Shown piece after piece: positions 60,561-64,000 of a stretch of DNA of 64,000 nucleotides. The stretch lies in contig NC_134013.1 of NCBI RefSeq assembly GCF_040712315.1, positions 4,685,001 through 4,749,000 of the forward strand. Reading direction: 5' to 3'. This stretch comes from Castanea sativa. Lineage: Eukaryota > Streptophyta > Magnoliopsida > Fagales > Fagaceae. A program made the translations under genes and the position numbers. A model generated the notes under the pieces. The model saw nothing but the letters and a program-made list of their open reading frames with translations. It searched no databases and was not told where the DNA came from. The first letter of the stretch is position 1. Every line of letters starts with the position of its first letter.

Positions 60561-61242
60561 TTTTATGATTGCTAATAAAATTGCAATTTTAGAGTATTAG
60601 TATTGGTGGTGCTAAAAAACCATATTGCTATTTTTAGTACCACCAATACTAAAAAGCATGCTGCAATAGTGGCGCCATGATTAAAAAATTGTATTTTATT
60701 ACACTTTCGCGCTCTTTTTCTCCTTTGTACACTCTCATCATCATCTTCTTCTTCTTTTTTCCTCTCTCTTTCTTGCACGTTGTTTTTTTCTTTGATTTTT
60801 TTTTTTTTGCCTCTCTCCATGCACGCTATTTTTCAGCTAATGACTCAGCTCTCTTCAGTTTTCAAATTTGGTGTGTTGGATTGTTTTATGGGTTTTGCAA
60901 ATTGGATTTTTCTGAATTATTTTGAAATTTATTTTGCAAATTTGTGTGTTAGTGTGTTCAGATCGGAAGAAAAATAGAAGGTCAAATCCACTGTAATAGT
61001 GGTTGTGATGGTTATTTATTGTAATGGATATATTATTTTATTGTATTTGTTGTTTATATTATTTTATTGTGTTAAAGCTAAAATAAAACCACTAATATTG
61101 GATGTTTTGTAAAGTGAAAAGGTAAAATAGATAAAGTAACTTTTTTGTGGTGTCAAATAGCTAAATTTATCGCTTCACCAATATTAGAGCATTCATAGTA
61201 AAACATCTAAAAAATTTAGTTTTTAGCAACTCAAAACACTAC
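60561..61242. other. Intergenic with palindromic sequence
   Basis: AGTATTGGTGGTGCTAAAAA (about 60598) pairs with TTTTTAGTACCACCAATACT (about 60633), a near-perfect hairpin that looks like a MITE end. TTAGAGCATTCATAG near 61185 is another MITE-like end. The short open frames are not supported as genes. Confidence 0.45.
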
Positions 61243-62025
61243 TGTAGGGACACGATTTGCACCTAAGTCCATAAATAGGAAGGGGATAGGCTCAAAGAAC
61301 CCAATACAATGAATTTGTAGAGAGTGGGTTAAAAATTTAGGTTTTAATAAGTTTAGTTAACAATAACGTTGGGCTAAAATCACATTAGGAGGAAGCTGGA
61401 ATAATTTGTATAGTGAAACTGTACTCGGACTTAAGCCAAGGAGGTTGATTCTTATATTTCATTCTCTTAATGACAGATTACAGATATTATTCTTGAGTCT
61501 ACAATGTTTTCTTTTCTTCCTCTCTTTTTTCGATCCCTCTTCTCCGAGACCTTCTTCTATCTTATACTTCCTTGTTCCTTTCATTTCCGCTCTCCATGTG
61601 TAGGTCTAGACTGTTAGTGTTGATACTTTAGGTAATAGTTGTAAGGCTGAAAATCATTATTCAGATATCACTTCCTCATTAATGCGGCCAGAGATTTGGA
61701 TACAAAGTATTCAATGCGGTGGTAGCAGCTTTCTCTTAGATATTTCATAACCGTTCATGTGCTCTATACCCCCATGAAACATATCTTCATCAACAAAACC
61801 TCCTAAAAGATTATTCTGGACAACATGACATACCATTTGATCCTTATTTCGCTTAACCAAGGAGACACCCCTCCTCGGATTACCTTCCTTAGTTTCCTCG
61901 GTCATAATTTACTTGTGGATCTCCAGGTCTGACATCTTCATTACCATTAATCCGTCATCGGACAAATGAACAACCTCGGACAAAGCCCATGGCCCAAAAT
62001 GCATTTTGGGCCTCTTATCCCTACA
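61243..62025 (-). mobile_element. Solo LTR, family L (copy 4)
   Basis: 783 bp with ends TGTAGGGACACGATTTGC...ATCCCTACA and a perfect 5-bp target duplication ACTAC (61238-61242 and 62026-62030). It shares CTCATTAATGCGGCCAGAGA and CTCGGAC motifs with the other copies. A TATA-like GTATAAG reads on the minus strand near 61563. Confidence 0.85.
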
Positions 62026-62030
62026 ACTAC

Positions 62031-63473
62031 ATTATCTATTTTAACAACCCGCTTTATAATACACACTACAACAAAAGTTTTATGTTAACATTCATTACAT
62101 TTAAATAATATAAACAATACAAGAAAATAATATATCTAATACAATAACCAACAACCACAACCATCAATACATTAAAATAATTTTCTTTTTAACACTCTAA
62201 ATTAATATATTTTTTTTTTTTGTTTTGAGTTTTGAGCTACAGTGGATTGTTATAGATAGTAGCCCATTGTCGCTCAAAGTTATTATTATTATTTTTTTAA
62301 AGTTTAGCTGCTTTGTTGTAGCCACAATTTTGGAGATTTGATTGCTAAATTGACTTTTTTGTCAATTTACCAGCTTCACTGGGATGCTCTTAGATGCGCA
62401 ATGCAAATGTGAACACTTTATGGCAATTTTGTAACATTTAGTTATTTTTTAAAAGATACATTAAAGTATTTCTTTAATGATAATTTGTAGTTCGAAAATG
62501 GGGGAGAAAAACTATAGAATCATGAGTACCCCATAAATGAATACTCCCACAAAGACGTACACATTTACTGTACTCCCAAAAGATTCTATAATTATCTTTC
62601 ATAAAAATGCCAAAAAATACTAGTAAATTTTTTTTTTTTTGAAGAAAATACTAATAAGTTGAGCCACTTAAGTCCTTGACAAGTTTGCTTTTTTTTTTTT
62701 TTTAGAAGAACTTGGCAAGCAAATTTAATTATTGTTTCTTAATATTTAATGAATTTTTAATCAAATTCAAATCATGGATGGGCCATATAAGGGTTCATTT
62801 TAAAACAATTTATTTAGTTGAAATTGAAAACTTTTTCCTATAGATAAAGATAAAATCTAGTTGAAATAGTACAGTAGGACCTATAAATAATACCAAAAAG
62901 TATAGTAAGACTCATAAATAATAGTAAAAATAAATTAAATAATAAAATAAACTGATTTTATAATAGTTTCCCAACGCAACCTAAATGTAGAATCTAAAGG
63001 ACTCATATGCATATTATTTTATTATGCGCTGATGAAGCTAGAGATGGACAGGTCAAAGGAAACTTGGGCCGTATTGGCGGACCACTCCCGTGGGGACGGG
63101 GGGCAGTGGCATACAGCTATATAAGTTTTGGAAGATCGCCGGCCATTACCGAACCTGGATTTAACATCTGATTCATGTGGGTCCCTTCAAATATTTATTG
63201 GTAGTGCGGAGAAAATGAAGGAACACGTGGAACTCTCCTGAGCCTGGCTGGACCTTTTCATGAACCTCTATACAACCCTGCTATCTCCGATATATAGACT
63301 GTGTTTCATAGTGGTGGAGCCAGTGAGATTGTGTGCCTCTGTGGGCACTCTAGTGTCACTATCAAACCCAGCTGGAGTTTTGACACTTGTCGACTATCTG
63401 GTGGTCCATTTCCAGACTCATCCCTTATTAGAAGGCCCCCGAACCTGAGGAGAGAGAGTTATTTTTTGTGTTT
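62031..63473. other. Intergenic; possible start of another transcription unit
   Basis: Mostly AT-rich without coding signal. From about 63050 it becomes GC-richer. CACGTG at 63224-63229 and a TATA-like ATATATAG at 63290-63297 could be a promoter, but the frames that follow (63260-63531) have no domain. Confidence 0.3.
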
Positions 63474-63835
63474 CAAGAATATGAGAGAAAATGAGTTTTT
63501 ACTCTTTTTTTTATTATTTTTTTTTATTTAACAATATGTTTTTGTTTTGAAACTATTTAGGTTTATGTCCTTGTTTTGAAACTCAATTTTTTTAAAATTG
63601 AGTTTCAATGTAAAACTTGATTTTAGAAAATCGAGTTATGCCAAATCAAACTTAAAAAAAAAAATTTGTGGCATAACTCGATTTTCTAAAAATCAAGTTT
63701 TACATTGAAACTCAATTTTTAGAAAATTGAGTTTCAAAATAGGGACATGAATCTAAATAGTTTCAAAACAGAGACATATTGCTAGATTTTTTTGCAAAGT
63801 AAGGACAAAAGCCCAATTTCTCCCAGAATACTTAA
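63474..63835. mobile_element. Large inverted-repeat element with TCGAGTT and TTGAGTT palindromes
   Basis: The arms (about 63474-63648 and 63667-63835) are complementary over most of their length. Inner pairing is nearly perfect (ATGTAAAACTTGATTTTAGA with its complement CTAAAAATCAAGTTTTACAT), with a loop of about 18 bp. Short AAACTCAATTTT palindromes within each arm recall the element at 17796-18389. Non-coding; likely a MULE-derived foldback MITE. Confidence 0.75.
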
Positions 63836-64000
63836 GAATTACTTTCAGACCTTAGCTAGCTCAACTTTTATATACACACACGCATTTGTCCATGTATTCT
63901 GCCATAACTTGCTAAATGTATGAGTGAATTAAATCATTTACTCACGATTCATTAATAGGATTTAGTAAAAAGTAATCTAATCTCCGTTTGTCATGTATTG
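63836..64000. other. Intergenic, no gene seen
   Basis: AT-rich end of the window, nothing recognised. Confidence 0.4.

Overview
The window looks like a euchromatic, transposon-rich stretch of a eudicot nuclear genome. It is AT-rich, with GT-AG introns, CT-rich 5' leaders, and plant-type LINEs, SINEs, MITEs, hAT and MULE elements. Several repeat families (LTRs carrying CCTCGGAC..CCGAGG motifs, tRNA-derived SINEs with a CTCCACAAGTATAAG head) resemble those I associate with Fagaceae such as oak. That assignment is from memory and not verified. There is no CRISPR array, rRNA or organellar DNA that I can recognise.

Only two intact host genes are visible, both on the + strand. The first (19599-33868, 12 coding exons, 524 residues) is an NDR/LATS-class AGC protein kinase with every catalytic motif present. 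Its intron 4 is expanded by a 4.45-kb antisense Ty3/gypsy retrotransposon. Its last intron holds a 1.8-kb MULE-like element and a tandem duplication that includes a dead copy of the terminal exon. The second (37762-39887, 5 coding exons, 237 residues) is a COR27/COR28-like cold- and clock-regulated protein. Three evening elements and a G-box lie within about 275 bp upstream of its ATG.

Layout: 1-19370 is almost entirely mobile DNA. It holds a near-complete but broken L1-type LINE with a 16-bp target duplication (1429-6171), a 5'-truncated LINE (6718-9520), a third LINE fragment split by a MULE-like insertion (17118-18711), MITEs, two SINEs, a tandem-repeat block (13010-13770) and two solo LTRs. 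19370-34440 is the kinase gene. 34440-37100 holds a transposon-like element with repeated GATCCTAC motifs and a foldback repeat. 37390-39890 is the COR27-like gene with its promoter, followed by a long hairpin and a solo LTR. 41070-64000 has no gene I can support. It contains hAT elements (one nested in another, each with 8-bp target duplications), a MULE with a 9-bp duplication, SINEs, tandem repeats, a fourth solo LTR and a large inverted repeat near the right edge.

The two genes need not cooperate directly. One is a growth-signalling kinase, the other a circadian/cold output regulator. I found no undescribed multi-gene system. The most informative signals are structural: the slippage-like duplication of the kinase's last exon, the dense insertion history that can be ordered by nesting, and four solo LTRs of one family with clean target duplications and no full-length member.
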